64,000 nucleotides of DNA from Larus michahellis (taxonomy: Eukaryota; Chordata; Aves; Charadriiformes; Laridae): positions 7,666,201 through 7,730,200 of the forward strand of contig NC_133913.1 of NCBI RefSeq assembly GCF_964199755.1. The letters run 5' to 3'. The notes under the pieces were generated by a model. That model was not told the DNA's origin, did not search any database, and was given only the letters and a program-made list of their open reading frames with translations. This document shows positions 33,497 to 45,384 of this stretch, one piece after another (positions within the stretch are counted from its first letter, which is position 1; each line of letters opens with the position of its first letter). A program made the translations under genes and the position numbers.

Positions 33497-33960
33497 CCAG
33501 TGGGGTCTCTCAGGGATCAGCAGTAGGACCAACACTGTTTCTTGATTTCATGAGCAACATGAGAGGTGGGAAGGAGGGCACGCCCACCGAGGCTTTGGTA
33601 AACGCTGACAAGGGGGGAACAGGCGCTACACTGAGCTGTGTATAGGTAAAGCATTCTGAACAGGTCCAGGAACCACTTGTTCAGAGGAGAAGGAGTAGAT
33701 GGGCTTTGCCTCTGGAAGTGCCCAATGACAGGAGTAGAGGCAATGGACATCAGCTGGAACATGGGGAATTCTCATGAAGCAGTAGGCTAAAAGAAATAGT
33801 GAGTCAAGGAAGGGGTTTCCCAGGGAGGCTGTGCAATCTCCATCCTGGGAGGTGTTCAAGGCTGGGCTGAATGTGACCTTGAGCAACCTGATTTGTTCTG
33901 AGCAGAGGCTGATGCAAATGACCTCTGGAGGTCCCTTCTCACCTACATTCTGACACTGGG
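33497..33960 (+). repeat. older CR1 remnants after the long CR1
   Basis: gtggggtctctcagggatca is a GVPQGS-type RT block. 33790-33955 is a 3' end (gtttcccagggaggctgtgc ... gcaacctgatttgttctg). The long CR1 apparently landed in or beside an older CR1. The same pair occurs at 7970-8340. Confidence 0.75.
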
Positions 33961-34059
33961 ATTCACCACCACCCCTGCCCTCCCTAACCCTTCCCCACCC
34001 ATGGGTATATTTGTCCTCACACTCCCTCTGCCCCAACACAACTCCTAGGCATTGTGCTG

Positions 34060-34435
34060 GGGCTGCAGAGCAGCAGCTGAAGGGAGGCCCTCAGCCTCCT
34101 CACCCCCAGCCACGGGAAATGAGTGGCTGCTGGTTCCATCCCCTGGGCTCGGAGAGAGCTCTGGGAAGCTCGTCCATGTGCTGGGACAAGGCCCCTCTGA
34201 AGTGCCAGGCTGCCGCTGGCGCTGTGCAGGCTTCTTCTTGCTGGAGAGTCCGTTTCCCAGCTGGGAAAAGTGGTACCCGTGCCGGGGAGAGCCCCCGAGC
34301 TGTGCCGGCGCAGGACTGAGCCCCGGGGCGGAGCTGGCGGCTGCGCAGATGAGGAGAGGAGGAAACAGGGAGGAGGCGGTGCGTCCTTAGCAGAGAGCCG
34401 GGGCTGGCGGGGGGCAGCGAGGCGCGGGCGGCGGG
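34060..34435. repeat. 5' flank of V2b (duplicate of 16080-16460)
   Basis: ggaaatgagtggctgctggttcc and ctgggctcggagagagctct are shared with 16108-16155. It becomes CpG-rich from 34265 to the leader. This is the likely V promoter region. No TATA box is obvious. Confidence 0.75.
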
Positions 34436-35327
34436 ATGCGGCGGTGCCGGGGCGCAGGGCTGGCGGGGCTGGCCGCGCTGCTGCTGGGTGCGTGGGGAAG
34501 GCAGCTGTGGATGGGGCTGGGGCTGTGCCCGGCGTGTTCCCCGGGGAGCCCAGCGCCAACTCTTCCCCCTCCTGCCTCTCTGCCATCTTTTGTTCCTCTC
34601 CTCTTCCTACTTTTCTGATGTCTTCATCAGTTCTGTCGGCAGACCTGCTCTGCATTCATGTCTACCTTTGCATGCACCCTCTCCTTCCCCTGTTCATTCT
34701 GCAGTTCTTATTGTCCGCAATATAGCCCTCTATCCTTTCCTGTAACACCCACTTCCCCTCTTGGTCTTCTCTCTCCATCCATCCATCCATCCATCCACTG
34801 ATCTGACTTTTATTTAATCTCCGCATGCATAAATTTCAACTTCCCTCCCTTCCTCCTCTAATCCCTTTGGACACCCACACCAGGATCACTCTTGATCTGT
34901 GTTGGTAGGCCCATGTCCCCATCTGTTCCTGTCCTGTGTCACTGCTACAGTTCCTGACAATTCCTCTGTTACAAGAGCCATCAGAGCTGGACCATCTCTA
35001 ACAGATGTTGTCCTTTCCTTCTCCTTTCCCAGCAGCATCTGCAGGAGGAGCCCAGGTACAGCAGCAGCAGATGGCAGAGACCACCGAGGGCATCGGCATC
35101 AACATCACTTGCTCGCACCCCAATATAAATTTTTACGACTCCATCCAATGGTACCGTCAGCTCCCGGGACGAGGCCCCGCACTGCTCCTGAGCACTCTCA
35201 AAGACTCCAAAGAGCTGCGGGACCCGCCGGGGCGGCTGTGGGTGTCGGCAGACCGCCGCTCCAGCGCCCTGTGGCTCGCCCGGCCCCGGCGCGGGGACGC
35301 GGCGGTGTATTACTGTGCCGTGGGAGA
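34436..35327 (+). CDS. TCR alpha/delta V segment V2b (leader + V exon)
   Basis: Leader exon 34436-34487 encodes MRRCRGAGLAGLAALLL with a split codon and donor GG|GTGCGT. Intron 34488-35032 contains an ATCC microsatellite. V exon 35033-35327 follows acceptor ctcctttcccag and reads ASAGGAQVQQQQMAETTEGIGINITCSHPN (first Cys), DSIQWYRQLPGRGPALLLSTLKDSKELRDPPGRLWVSADRRSSALWLARPRRGDAAVYYCAVGD. No stop or frameshift in either exon. It differs from V2c mainly in the leader-proximal part and framework 1 and from V2a by a few substitutions. TCR rather than Ig is inferred from WYRQ, CAVGD/CALGD ends and neighbouring TRAV-like V1 and V3. Frames running past 35327 are flank. Confidence 0.92.
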
Positions 35328-35366
35328 CACGGGGAGAGGAGCTGGGGCTCCGGCCGGGCAGGAACC
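35328..35366 (+). promoter_or_regulatory. V2b recombination signal sequence (23-RSS)
   Basis: Heptamer CACGGGG, spacer of exactly 23 bases, nonamer GCAGGAACC at 35358-35366. Confidence 0.87.
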
Positions 35367-37362
35367 GGCGCGGGCGGGGCCGGGCGTGTGTGTCGGGGCC
35401 GCGGGTACAGCCCCGGACGGGCCCGCCAGGGGGCGCTGCCGCTCCGCCCGCCGGGGCCGCCTCGCCCCAACTGGCCCCGCGCCCCGGGCCGCTTCCCCCG
35501 CCCGACCGGTCCCGGCCCCGGCCCCCGCAGTGGCAACCCCGCACTCCCAGCGGGACGCACACAGAAATCCTCCGCCACACTGACGCCGCCGCCGGGGCAG
35601 GAATGGCGCCCGGAGCGCTGGCCGTGTCCGGCGGGGCCCGGCAAGGAGCGATGGCAGCCGCCGGCCCCGCTGGCGCCCGGCCGGGAGCAGCGCCTTTCTG
35701 CTCCGCACAGGGCGGCGGGCGGCAGAGATCCTCCTGCCCACGGGCAGCCGCCCAGCCCTCGCTCCTGCCGCACGGACCGCCCACTGCTGCTGCTGCTCCA
35801 CGGGCAGGGGCTGGGGATCTCTTCCACCCCACTCATGTCGCCAGGCTCTCTTAGAACAGAAAGACCCAACTGCGACAGTGCCAACACAAGCCTTTGCTTT
35901 GAAACCACAACCACAAGTGGTAACTTTGTCGATCTGCTCAGCTACACACTTTACAACTTGAATCCTCCAGCTCCACACTCTGCTTCTGGGGTGCTCCTGC
36001 TGGTGTTGCACAGGCATCCTGTGGAGCCAGCAGTTCTACCTCGGCACCGACTTGAGAAGGAGATACTGATTGTCACAGACACCTTCAAGTGTCTCCTGCA
36101 GTGCCTGGTGATCAGAACATAGAGCTTAGGGCACAGGATTCCCCTTAACCTCAGACTGAGAGCCTTTAGTGTTGAAGGAAAGTCCAGGAGACAGGAGAGA
36201 CACCAGGGCTGGGCACTGGCTGAAAGACACATCTGAGACTCGAGGTCAGACTCAGGAGGGAGCCCCAAAGAGATGTGCTAAGTTGCCCTATGGGGCTGAA
36301 GGTCTGTGGGGAGACCTGGAAAGGAGCCTCTGGAAATGGGGTCCTGGGCCCAGCCAGTCCCCAGTGAGGCCTGTGTGGCTGTAGGAGCTGAGAGAGCTGG
36401 GACAGTCCATGTTCAGAGGCTTCAGGGGCAGAGAGGAAAGGCTCAGGCCTCTTCCCTGCCTCAGCTGGGGCCTGTTGTGGCGGCCATAGTTGTATTCCAA
36501 GGGAACTCCTGGCAGGTTTGCAGTCATTGGAGAACAGAGGGCAGCCCACCATCCTTCTGCCATGGCCTCGACTGAACAACAGGACAGTACAGGCCTTGTG
36601 GAAGTGTGGTTGTGAATGGGGGCTGAAGAGCCCTGCTCCAGGCAGCAGACACCAGAAGACATGAAAATCAAGTAGGCCTTTTGCTTGCCTGGGTATTGAC
36701 GTTCTGGGGCTCAGGGTGGGAGAAGCATCTGGAGGCTGTGGGTAATGTGGGTACGTGAAGGGACACAGAAGGACTGCCTGCACAACAGAGAGCTGGGTTG
36801 CCATGTCCTCCCCCTGCCAGAGTGAGGCAGTGTGTCTGTCCCTGTGCAGCTGGTTTCTGGAGCAGATGCTCTTCAGAGAGATGTTTCTCTTCAGGTTCCT
36901 CTTCTATGGGCAGAGGAGAAGGGAAAGAGTGTGTGACACCTGGGTCCAAGGCACTTCAGAGCGTGCCTGGTCCTCTCTCCATCCAGACAGTCCCAGGGAC
37001 AGGGTGGACATGGGTGGGGGCAGGGGTGCCTTCTCCCTCTCCTGCAGAGCTGGGTGCAGGCCTGTGCAGCTGGCTAGGTGGTGGGTGTCAGGAGAAGTTC
37101 TCAAGGGATCTTTGTTCTTTAGATGGCCACTACTTAAACCATGATTCTTTTATGTCTCTAGAGGGCTGCCTTGTGGTAGAGGTCGGGGGACAGGCCCAAA
37201 GAGGCCTGGCTGGAGCAGCAGGGAGAGAGTTTTGCTCCACCCTCTGGGCTGTGGTTTGGAGGCCTCTTTGATCGGGCAGAGGTAGAAGAAGAGGTGAAGG
37301 TGCAAGCCTCGGGTCCCTCATGCTCGCAGGTCCCTGGGCACCCCCTGAAGAGAGAGCGTGAC
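35367..37362. repeat. segmental duplication B, between V2b and V3b
   Basis: CpG-rich to about 35830. Then 35836-36522 has no match in copy A but weak similarity to 52780-53300 after V2c (ctccagctcca, gctgagttgccct.aggggctg), so it is ancestral sequence lost from A. 36525-37362 is nearly identical to 17880-18716. No gene seen. Confidence 0.82.
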
Positions 37363-38214
37363 ATGGTCCTGATTTTCCTGTCAGCCCTGGTGGGACTGGC
37401 TGACTTTGGTGAGATGTGACTTTCAGGCTGGGGAGATTGAGGCAAGAGTTTGTGCATCTGGTGGTGGAAGGGAGGAGATGTGAGTGCTGACTGCCTGGGA
37501 TACCTGGGAATGTATCCGTAGGGAGATCAGGGGCTGCATATGGGTACAGCAAATAATCTGGGAGATGCCAGAAGTAATGGGCGTCAAAGGAGGAACAAGA
37601 CCTCACCTGAACTTTGCAGCTGCTCAGCATTCCTGAATGTGCTGCTAATACATATTAAGCCTGAAAAGAGGGAAAGGTGCTGGGGAATGGACCAACGTGG
37701 CATAGAGCAGCTTCTCTGCTGTATGTATTGGATACAATGCTACCAATCTCTGTAGGGATGGCTATAAACGAGAAGCTGCAGAACAAACAGGGACAAACAG
37801 CTCATCATTTCTGAGGCTAGAAAAGTGAGATGGACAGTGGGGACAGTGAGCAAGCTGATGAAGTTGTAGATGGACAGGTCCATTGGCAAGCAAAGCTGAA
37901 AGCCTTTTCTGGCTTTACAGGTCATGCCCAAAAGGACTCTGTGCTCCAGTTCCCAGCAGAAATGACCATCCAGGTGGGACACAAGGCAACGCTGCACTGC
38001 AATTTCTCCACCAGGGATTCCAATCCCTACATCTTCTGGTACCAGCAGCACCAGACCCAGTCCCTTCAGATGCTGCTACGAGTAAGCAAGTACAGAGCTC
38101 ATGAGGCATCAGGGAGGTTCTCCTCCACACTGTCTGCAAAGGACTCCCAGGTGCTTCTGCATGTGTGAGACACCGAGCTCCAGGACAGCGCTGCCTATTT
38201 CTGTGCACTGAGCC
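37363..38214 (+). pseudogene. TCR V segment V3b, same stop as V3a
   Basis: Leader 37363-37408 (MVLIFLSALVGLADF, donor G|GTGAGA), intron 37409-37920, V exon 37921-38214. By eye the V exon is base-identical to V3a, including TGA at 38166-38168 between LLHV and DTELQDSAAYFCALS. The shared stop means the family member was already dead when the block was duplicated. Confidence 0.92.
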
Positions 38215-38253
38215 CACACTGGTGCCCACAGCTGGCAGCAGTGCACAGAAACG
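38215..38253 (+). promoter_or_regulatory. V3b recombination signal sequence (23-RSS)
   Basis: Heptamer CACACTG, 23-base spacer, nonamer ACAGAAACG at 38245-38253, same as V3a. Confidence 0.9.
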
Positions 38254-39105
38254 TGGGGGTGCTCTGAGGAGCAGTTCCCTCCCTGCCACTGCTTGCATGG
38301 AGGCTAAACCATAAAGAAGCCAAACCAGGCTTGTAAATGCCCTCTGCTTAAAATAGCTGGTACAGTGGCATGAGTCCTCAGGGCAAGTAACCTATCAGCT
38401 TGTGTGCTTCTTCCCTTTCCCTGTGGCTCCACTGATGGACACAGCTGGAGAACAAAGCTTGTGGTAGGAGGCACAACTCCTCTTATGGTTTTGCCACATG
38501 GCCATAGTAGCCCCAGAAGGGAAGAGCCCTTCCTTGCCCCATATGTAGGCATCATCAAGTGTAAAAGACCCATCAGCCAGATGCTGAACAAGATTCTCTG
38601 GTTAAACCCTTCCTGCACCCATCCACTGCCAGAGAGTGGTCCCACTATTTTTCATGTCTCTTTTCCTTATCAGGAAAAGCACCAGTGCTCAACTGGGAGG
38701 AACCCCTATGTCCCTGAGTTCATGCTGGTTTCTCTGTCCAACAACTGGTAACCACATCCCAGTGATCTCATTTGCTTCCATAGGGAACACAGTGGTTGCT
38801 CATGAAGCATCATCCACTGCACCTGAGAAAGCCTAGGCTAGATTGCAGTTGTCCTAGTGCTGCTGCAGGATGGCCTGCCTCTCCCAAGTGATGTGGGTTT
38901 GCTCTGACAGCCCTGTTGCAGGCTTTGAATGCCCCTGCTTATCTCAGAGGGCTTTAGGCAGTGTTGATGGGGAGTTGACAGCAGCCTTCGGGGTTCGTAC
39001 TCCTTTGTGTTTCAGGTCCCTTGGACACTTCAGGTCCTGCTTTTGATTGCTCTCCAGGGCTGCAGAGTGCTTCAACACTCCACAGAGACAGTTCTCCCCC
39101 AAAAG
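38254..39105. repeat. segmental duplication B, V3b to the young CR1
   Basis: Matches 19608-20745 of copy A except for two deletions: about 183 bases at 38300 and about 130 bases near 38790. No gene seen. Confidence 0.9.
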
Positions 39106-40980
39106 AACAGGATGGGAAAGGGATGAAACAAGGAAAGCCAAGGCCGCCTTGGAATTAGACCTGGCTAGGGACATCAAGCACAACAAAAAGAGCTTCTACA
39201 AGTATATTGGAAGCAAAAGGAAGACCAGAGAAGTTGTAGGCCCACTGCTGAATGAGGCAGGAGTCATGGTGACGGAGGATGTGGAGAAGGCAGAGTTACT
39301 GAATGCCTTCTTTGCTTCAGTCTTTTCTGCTCGGCCCAGCCCTCAGGAGTCCCAGGCATTGAATAAAGTAACAGGGAAAGAAGAAGACTTCCCTTGGGTT
39401 GAGGAGGAGCGAGTGAGGGACCAATTAGATCATCTAGATATTCACAAGTCCATGGGCCCTGATGGGATGCACCCGAGAGTGCTGAGGGAGCTGGCAGAAG
39501 TCATTGCTGGGCCGCTCTCCATCATCATTGAAAAGTCCTGGAGAACAGGCGAGGTGCCTGGGGACTGGAGGAAAGCCAGTGTCACTCCAGTCTTCAAGAA
39601 AGGCAAAAAGGAAGAGCCGGGGAACTACAGACCGGTCAGCCTCACCTCCACCCCTGGAAAGATGATGGAACAGCTCGTTCTGGGTGTCATCTCAAGGCAC
39701 GTGGAGGAAAGGAAAGCTATCAGAAGTACTCAGCATGGATTCACCAAGGGGAAATCATGTCTGACTAATCTGATAGCCTTCTACGATGGCATGACTAGAT
39801 GGATAGATGAGGGGAGGGCGGTAGATGTGGTCTACCTTGACTTAAGCAAGGCGTTTGACACGGTCTCCCACAGCATCCTCATAGGGAAGCTTAGGAAGTG
39901 TGGGTTAGATGAATGGACAGTGGGGTGGATAGAAAACTGGTTGAAAGATAGATCTCAGAGGGTTGTGATTAGGGGCACAGAGTCTAGTTGGAGACTAGTG
40001 ACGAGTGGTGTTCCCCAGGGGTCAGTACTGTGTCCAGTCCTGTTCAATATATTCATCAATGACCTGGATGAGGGGATAGAGTGCACCCTCAGCAAGTTTG
40101 CTGATGACACTAAGCTGGGTGGGGTGGCTGACACACCGGAAGGCTGTGCCACCATACAGAGAGACCTGGACAGGTTGGAGATCTGGGCAGAGAGAAACCT
40201 TATGAAGTTCAACAAGGGCAAGTGTAGGGTGCTGCACCTGGGGAGGAACAACCCCATGCACCAGTACAGGTTGGGTGCTGACCTGCTGGAGAGCAGCTCT
40301 GTGGAAAGAGACCTGGGAGTCCTGGTGGACGACAGGATGACCATGAGTCAGCAATGTGCCCTTGTGGCCAAGAAAGCCAATGGCATCCTGGGGTGCATCA
40401 AGAAGAGCGTGGCCAGCAGGTCAAGGGAGGTCATCCTCCCCCTCTACTCTGCCTTGGTGAGGCCGCACCTGGAGTACTGTGTCCAGTTCTGGGCTCCCCA
40501 GTTCAAGAGGGACAGGGAACTGCTGGAAAGGGTGCAGCAGAGAGCTACAAAGATGATTAGGGGACTGGAACACCTCTCTTATGAGGAAAGGCTGAGGGAT
40601 TTGGGTCTCTTCAGTCTGGAAAAAAGACGTCTGAGGGGTGACCTTATCAACACTTATAAATACTTAAAGGGTGGGTGTCAGGAGGATGGGGCCAGGCTCT
40701 TTTCAGCGGTGCCCGGGGACAGGACAAGAGGCAATGGGCACAAACTTGAACATAGGAAGTTCCACCTAAACATGAGGAGGAACTTCTTTACCCTGAGGGT
40801 GGCAGAGCACTGGAACAGGCTGCCCAGAGAGGTGGTAGAGTCTCCAACTCTGGAGACATTCAAAACCTGTCTGGACGTGTTCCTGTGTAACCTGCTCTAG
40901 GTGACCCTGCTCTGGCAGGGGGGTTGGACTAGATGATCTCCAGAGGTCCCTTCCAACCCTATGATTCTATGATTCTATGA
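39106..40980 (+). mobile_element. young 5'-truncated CR1 with open RT frame
   Basis: A CR1 LINE insertion of 1875 bases. One unbroken frame runs from its 5' edge to TAG at 40898-40900. It covers the pre-RT region ([19 protein letters not shown]), the RT ([55 protein letters not shown] at 40097-40108) and the C-terminal part ([21 protein letters not shown]...[13 protein letters not shown]). The endonuclease and ORF1 are absent through truncation. The 3' end has the CR1 tail ggggggttggactagatgat and a short ATTCTATG repeat. The site is empty in copy A (20741-20746), and aaag occurs on both sides as a likely target repeat. It could not move alone. Confidence 0.97.
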
Positions 40981-42300
40981 AAAGCAAGGAATGACAAACA
41001 GTGATGGCTACTTAAGGACACATCCAGCCTCAGGTTCTTTCTCCAGCCTCAGTGGGCTGTCGCAGGGATTTTCCCAAGTGCCCCTGAGAAAGAGAGCACA
41101 GCTGACAAGGGCAGGCATCAGCCTGTCCTTGGCACTGGTGCCTGGGTCTGGCTGCAAGTCTAGGAGCCAAGTGCCCAGGACAGGTGGACAGAGGAAGATC
41201 ACCTCCAGAAGCACCACTGCTTCCACAAGGGAGGAGAGAATGTTCAGTATGGATTCAATCATCTCAATGGAGAGCTCTACACTCAGGTGAAGTCAGTCCC
41301 ACACTGATCTTAAAGGTGTGTCTGCCATCTTGATGCCTCCTCCTTCTGAAGTGGTCACATGGACTCCCTTCAGTGTCCTTGTGCAGAAAGAAGAGCTTTG
41401 AGAACATGATGCCTCAAATGAAAATTGGAAGGGGGAAAAGCAAGTGCCTTTTGGAAGTGCTGACATCCTCCCAATGAGTGAGAGGAGAGAATTGCTGCCC
41501 AGCCAGCCTTTCACAGTTCTGCAGTTTGGGGACTTTGCCAATCTCATTGAAGTGTTTCCACAACAAAGCCCAAAACGGGTGGCACGATGGACTGTTAAAA
41601 ACTGATGTGGAGTTTCAGATGTGGAAATGTCCTGACACATCTAGCATGAAGCATAGTGATTTGCATATTTTTAATTAAATATTTAAAAATACCTTAAGAT
41701 CCGGGATCGAGGGAAGGAGAGGGAGTGTAAATTTTGTTGACTGACTTCTGTTAGGAATAATGGCTATAGGTAGAGATCAAATTTTCTGTTGAACCAGAGC
41801 ATGATTCTCTGAAACAGCCAAGGGATTGGGACATAAATCCTTCCAGAAAATGTCAAACTAAACAGAGAAATACATGCCCATTTCCTAAAGCAGTGAGCCA
41901 GCTGCTGGGAATAATTTAGGGGACACAGGTGAATCCCTGACAAAATGAAGCCCTTGGCAACCTGGAATTCAAACCTGTGGGAGGACAACTCTTCCAGTGT
42001 TCCTTTGGAGAGCTGCTTCTGGATGGGGTTTGTGAGCCTTTCCAAGTGGTGGTCTTTAGAGCACTGGGAGGCATTCTGAGTTTACCCAGGAGGGAACAGA
42101 GGGAGGTGGGAGCATTAGAATTGAGGCACAGCCCAGCCTAAGGTGGCTGTGAGGTGAATGAGATGGGCTCAGTGGGGAACTGGTGGCTTCTCACTACCTG
42201 TGATGCCCAGGTGCAGTTACACTTTGGTGAGGACCTTCTGCAGGGTAGAAGCCATGGGAGGGAGGGGACGAACCTCTTTGCTCCCACTGAGGCCCTTTGA
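40981..42300. repeat. segmental duplication B, CR1 to OR pseudogene
   Basis: Nearly identical to 20746-21915. Copy B keeps about 115 extra bases near 42035-42150. No gene. Confidence 0.88.
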
Positions 42301-42304
42301 AAAG

Positions 42305-42960
42305 TCACTTCACTTGCTCTGGAAGGCCCACCACAGAGCTTGCTTCACATCTTTGTTCCTGAGTGTGTAAATGAAGGCACTCAACAAAGGAGTTACAGCT
42401 GTGTGAAAGGTGTTCATGAGTTTGTTCAAATCCAGGGAGTTCTGGGCCGATGGCTTGACATACAGGAACATGGTGGAGCCATACCAGATTGTGACGACAC
42501 TGAGGTGGGCGGAGGAAGTGGAAAACACCTTTTTTTGACCATGGGTTGACATGATTCTGAGCATGGAAGAGGTGATGTACACGTAGGAGAAGAGGGTGAC
42601 ACACACGGGAGGCCAGCAGGCCAGTTACGCAGACAAGGAAGGTCGCTAGCTCCATGGGCCACATGTCACTGCAGGAGAGGGCAAGGTAGAAATCTATATC
42701 ACAGAGGAAATGATTGATGACATGTGGCCCACAGAACATCAGCCTGGGTGTCAGAAAGTCCAGCAGCGAGACAGACAGAAAGCCTCCCAGTCAGGATCTG
42801 AGTGCCCTCCGAGCAGAGAGGACACTGCTCATGAGGGAGCTGTATCTCAAGGGGTAGTGTATGGCTAAGTAGTGGTCATAGGCCATGACAGACAGGAGAA
42901 AACACTGAGTGGAGCCTAGGGAGAGAAGAAAGAACAACTGGAGTCTGCATGCCTGTGCTG
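42305..42960 (-). pseudogene. olfactory receptor pseudogene, OR11-like (copy B), N-terminus deleted
   Basis: Duplicate of 21920-22858. Present are LFFLLSLGSTQCFLLSVMAYDHYLAIHYPLRYSSLMSSVLSARRALRS then a stop, MFCGPHVINHFLCDIDFYLALSCSDMWPMELATFLVCVTGLLAS, a frame change near 42605, then LFSYVYITSSMLRIMS, KKVFSTSSAHLSVVTIWYG and FIYTLRNKDVKQALWWAF. TM1 to early TM3 are gone: about 340 bases present in copy A at 22553-22890 are missing, joined at aactggag|tctgcatgcc. Its breaks differ from those of copy A, except that both lost frame in the same TM5-proximal region. Confidence 0.88.
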
Positions 42961-44690
42961 GTCTTTCAGATGCTACCAGCAGTGAAGGAAAACCATCATC
43001 CCTGAGAAAGGAGTTGGTGCAGAACATGGGAAAAAAGCATCTACCCTGAGCTAAAATTGTCAGGGAAATCCTTCGCTGCAGAAACACGTTTGGACAACTA
43101 GATCTGACCCTGAAGGTCACGCCTACATCACCAAATGAACCTGGAGAATTATTTATTGGGTCAAGCGCAGGCATCTCCCTTAGAAAATGTTGAATGCAAT
43201 TGCTGACATGAAATGAAAATTCCATTTAGGAAACTGTGGTTGGAAGGCCGTGGGTCAGAAAGGCCAGCAGAAAGACAGCTGCATACATCAGAGAGTAACC
43301 AGCTTTGTTAGCATCAGTAGATCCTCACGCCCACCTCATTCACACACTGAAGTTCAAAGTGGCAGCACCAAGGAGATGGTTTTCTGATTCCCTTCTCTGT
43401 GCCACGGGGAGTTTGATCTCGGGGGGGATTGATGGAGACAGAAAACGGTGTCCCCTCACACAGGCCAGTTAAAGAACAGCAACACAGTTCCCTAAAGTGT
43501 GGCCAGTTGCTGACACACAGGACAGGTCTGACATAGCCATGTCCCATCAAGTATTTGCTGCTGGCTATTGACGTGGTGTTGAAACCTCCAGGGTGGGAGA
43601 TAACTAAAGGCAACTCTGGACATTCGAATACAGAGCGAGTAAGGTAAGGGATTCGCCTACCTCATTTCAGAGCTCTAACCTCAGTTAAGGCCTAAGTCTT
43701 CAGTCTCCATTGAAGTGAAGATCTAAGTAAAGATCAAAGCTCAAAGTCAGATAAGAAGTGAGACCGAGGAATTTAATCTCCTCTGCCTCCAGATTGGGTG
43801 TCTCCAGGTGAGCTACTCATCTTTGCTTCGTAGATTATCAGCAGAGAGAAACAGGAACTGCCAAGCCCCAGTTCACCCTGTCTCATACACAGCAGGCAAT
43901 CCATGCCTTCCAAACACCTGTTTTTCTTCTGTTGACAAGGTGGACTAGACAGCTGGTAGACTAGACAAGACACACACGTACACACACTTATACAGGTCTT
44001 TATGCATCTAGAGTTAGTTGAGAAGACTCTCACCCAAAGAAAAGCTCTCTACACTGTCCAGGATCACAACACAGGTGTTGGACTTGCATCTTCTGCAAGT
44101 CCTGTGTCCAAGGCATCAGTGTGGTTGAGGGGAGACTGATCTGCACTTGGTGGGAAGGGGAGATGCAGCTGAGTGAGAGTAATGTGCCCAGCTTCAGTCC
44201 TTCCACCCACACAGAAGCTTTCTGTCTGCTATCCATCTGTCCTCGAGTACCTTTGACAGGGGGTTTCACCACGGGATGGGGGTGCTTGGAAAGCTAAGTA
44301 TATGTGGGCTTATTGCTCGGTGAGGATGGCAACCTGGTGACAAATGACAGGGAAAAGGTTGACATACTGGGTGTCTATTTCTCCTCGGCTTTTACTGGTA
44401 TGGCTTCTCCTCAGGCCGACCAGATCCCTGCACATCCCCACAGACTCTATGGGAATGAAGCAGCACCCACAGTAGAAGAATAAGGAATTAAGGATCTTTT
44501 ACTACCATATGGACAAACACAAGTTCATGGGATCACTTGGGATGCATCCAAGGGCGTTCAAGGAGCGGACCAGACAGCCTCTACTCAGTCCCTGGAAGGA
44601 AGATGGAGACAATACTCTCAGGAGCCCTTTCTAAACCCATGAAAGGCAAGAAGGGGATTGGGAGCAGCTGACATGGTCTTACCGAGGACA
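42960..44690. other. sequence present only in copy B
   Basis: No counterpart in copy A. Its last third (43960-44290) is homologous to 6240-6540, and 44300-44580 to 13070-13310, so it is older cassette DNA lost from A. No gene is recognised in 43000-43960. Confidence 0.6.
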
Positions 44691-45060
44691 AATGATGCCT
44701 CACCAACCTCCTTGCTTTCCATGAGGAGGTGACAGGCACTGTGGGAAGGGGAGGGGCACTGCCTGGGGTGTACCTTGACTTCATCAAGGTCTTTGACTTA
44801 CCCTCATGGGTGCACACACATGCACACCCATACACACAGCAAGGCATGCACAGTCACAGGCATGCATACACCCTGATATGTGTGCGGTTGGGGAAATTTT
44901 ATTGTACCGTTTGAGGCAAATGAAACACATGCTTATGCTTAGATTTAAAAAACAAACAAACAAACAAACAAACACCAAATGATCAACGTATTGGCCAGAG
45001 TCCTACCACCATAAGCAGTTCTACAAGGAGTCTGCAAAGATGAATCAGGAGATGATTTGT
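44690..45060. repeat. CR1 remnant block, copy at 44.7 kb
   Basis: Same as 13400-13760 and 22930-23290. It includes an AAAC microsatellite at about 44947-44977 that differs in length and motif from the A-rich tracts of the other two copies. Confidence 0.8.
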
Positions 45061-45384
45061 TACATACACTGGCAGCAGCACCAATCCCGTGAATGGTGCA
45101 TGGGACACCTCAGCCTGGCATTGGGTCTATCCCTCAGCACCAGCTCTGCTGCCCAAAGGTGGCCACTCACCATTCCCATTCCAGGGTTGCTACAAGACAA
45201 TGCTGCAGCTGTTTCTCATCACCAAGGGAAACTACTCTCCCTTCCAGAGAGTCCTTCTGTCTCTGCATTCCTGCTGCCAGCCACTTTAACCCCTGCTGCA
45301 TTTGGGCCTTCATGCCCTCTGTGGCAGATCAATCCTTGGTCACAAATTACCACTGCTGAGCAGTTACAAGTTGAATTTCCCCTT

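Noticed and set aside
34899-36122. Long plus open frame (407 codons) across V2b, and similar frames in V2a/V2c flanks on both strands
   Set aside because: Caused by GC-rich, stop-poor sequence. It is out of frame with the V exon, crosses the RSS and differs between copies.
39047-40900. 617-codon frame as a host gene
   Set aside because: CR1 RT inserted after the duplication. The empty site is present in copy A.
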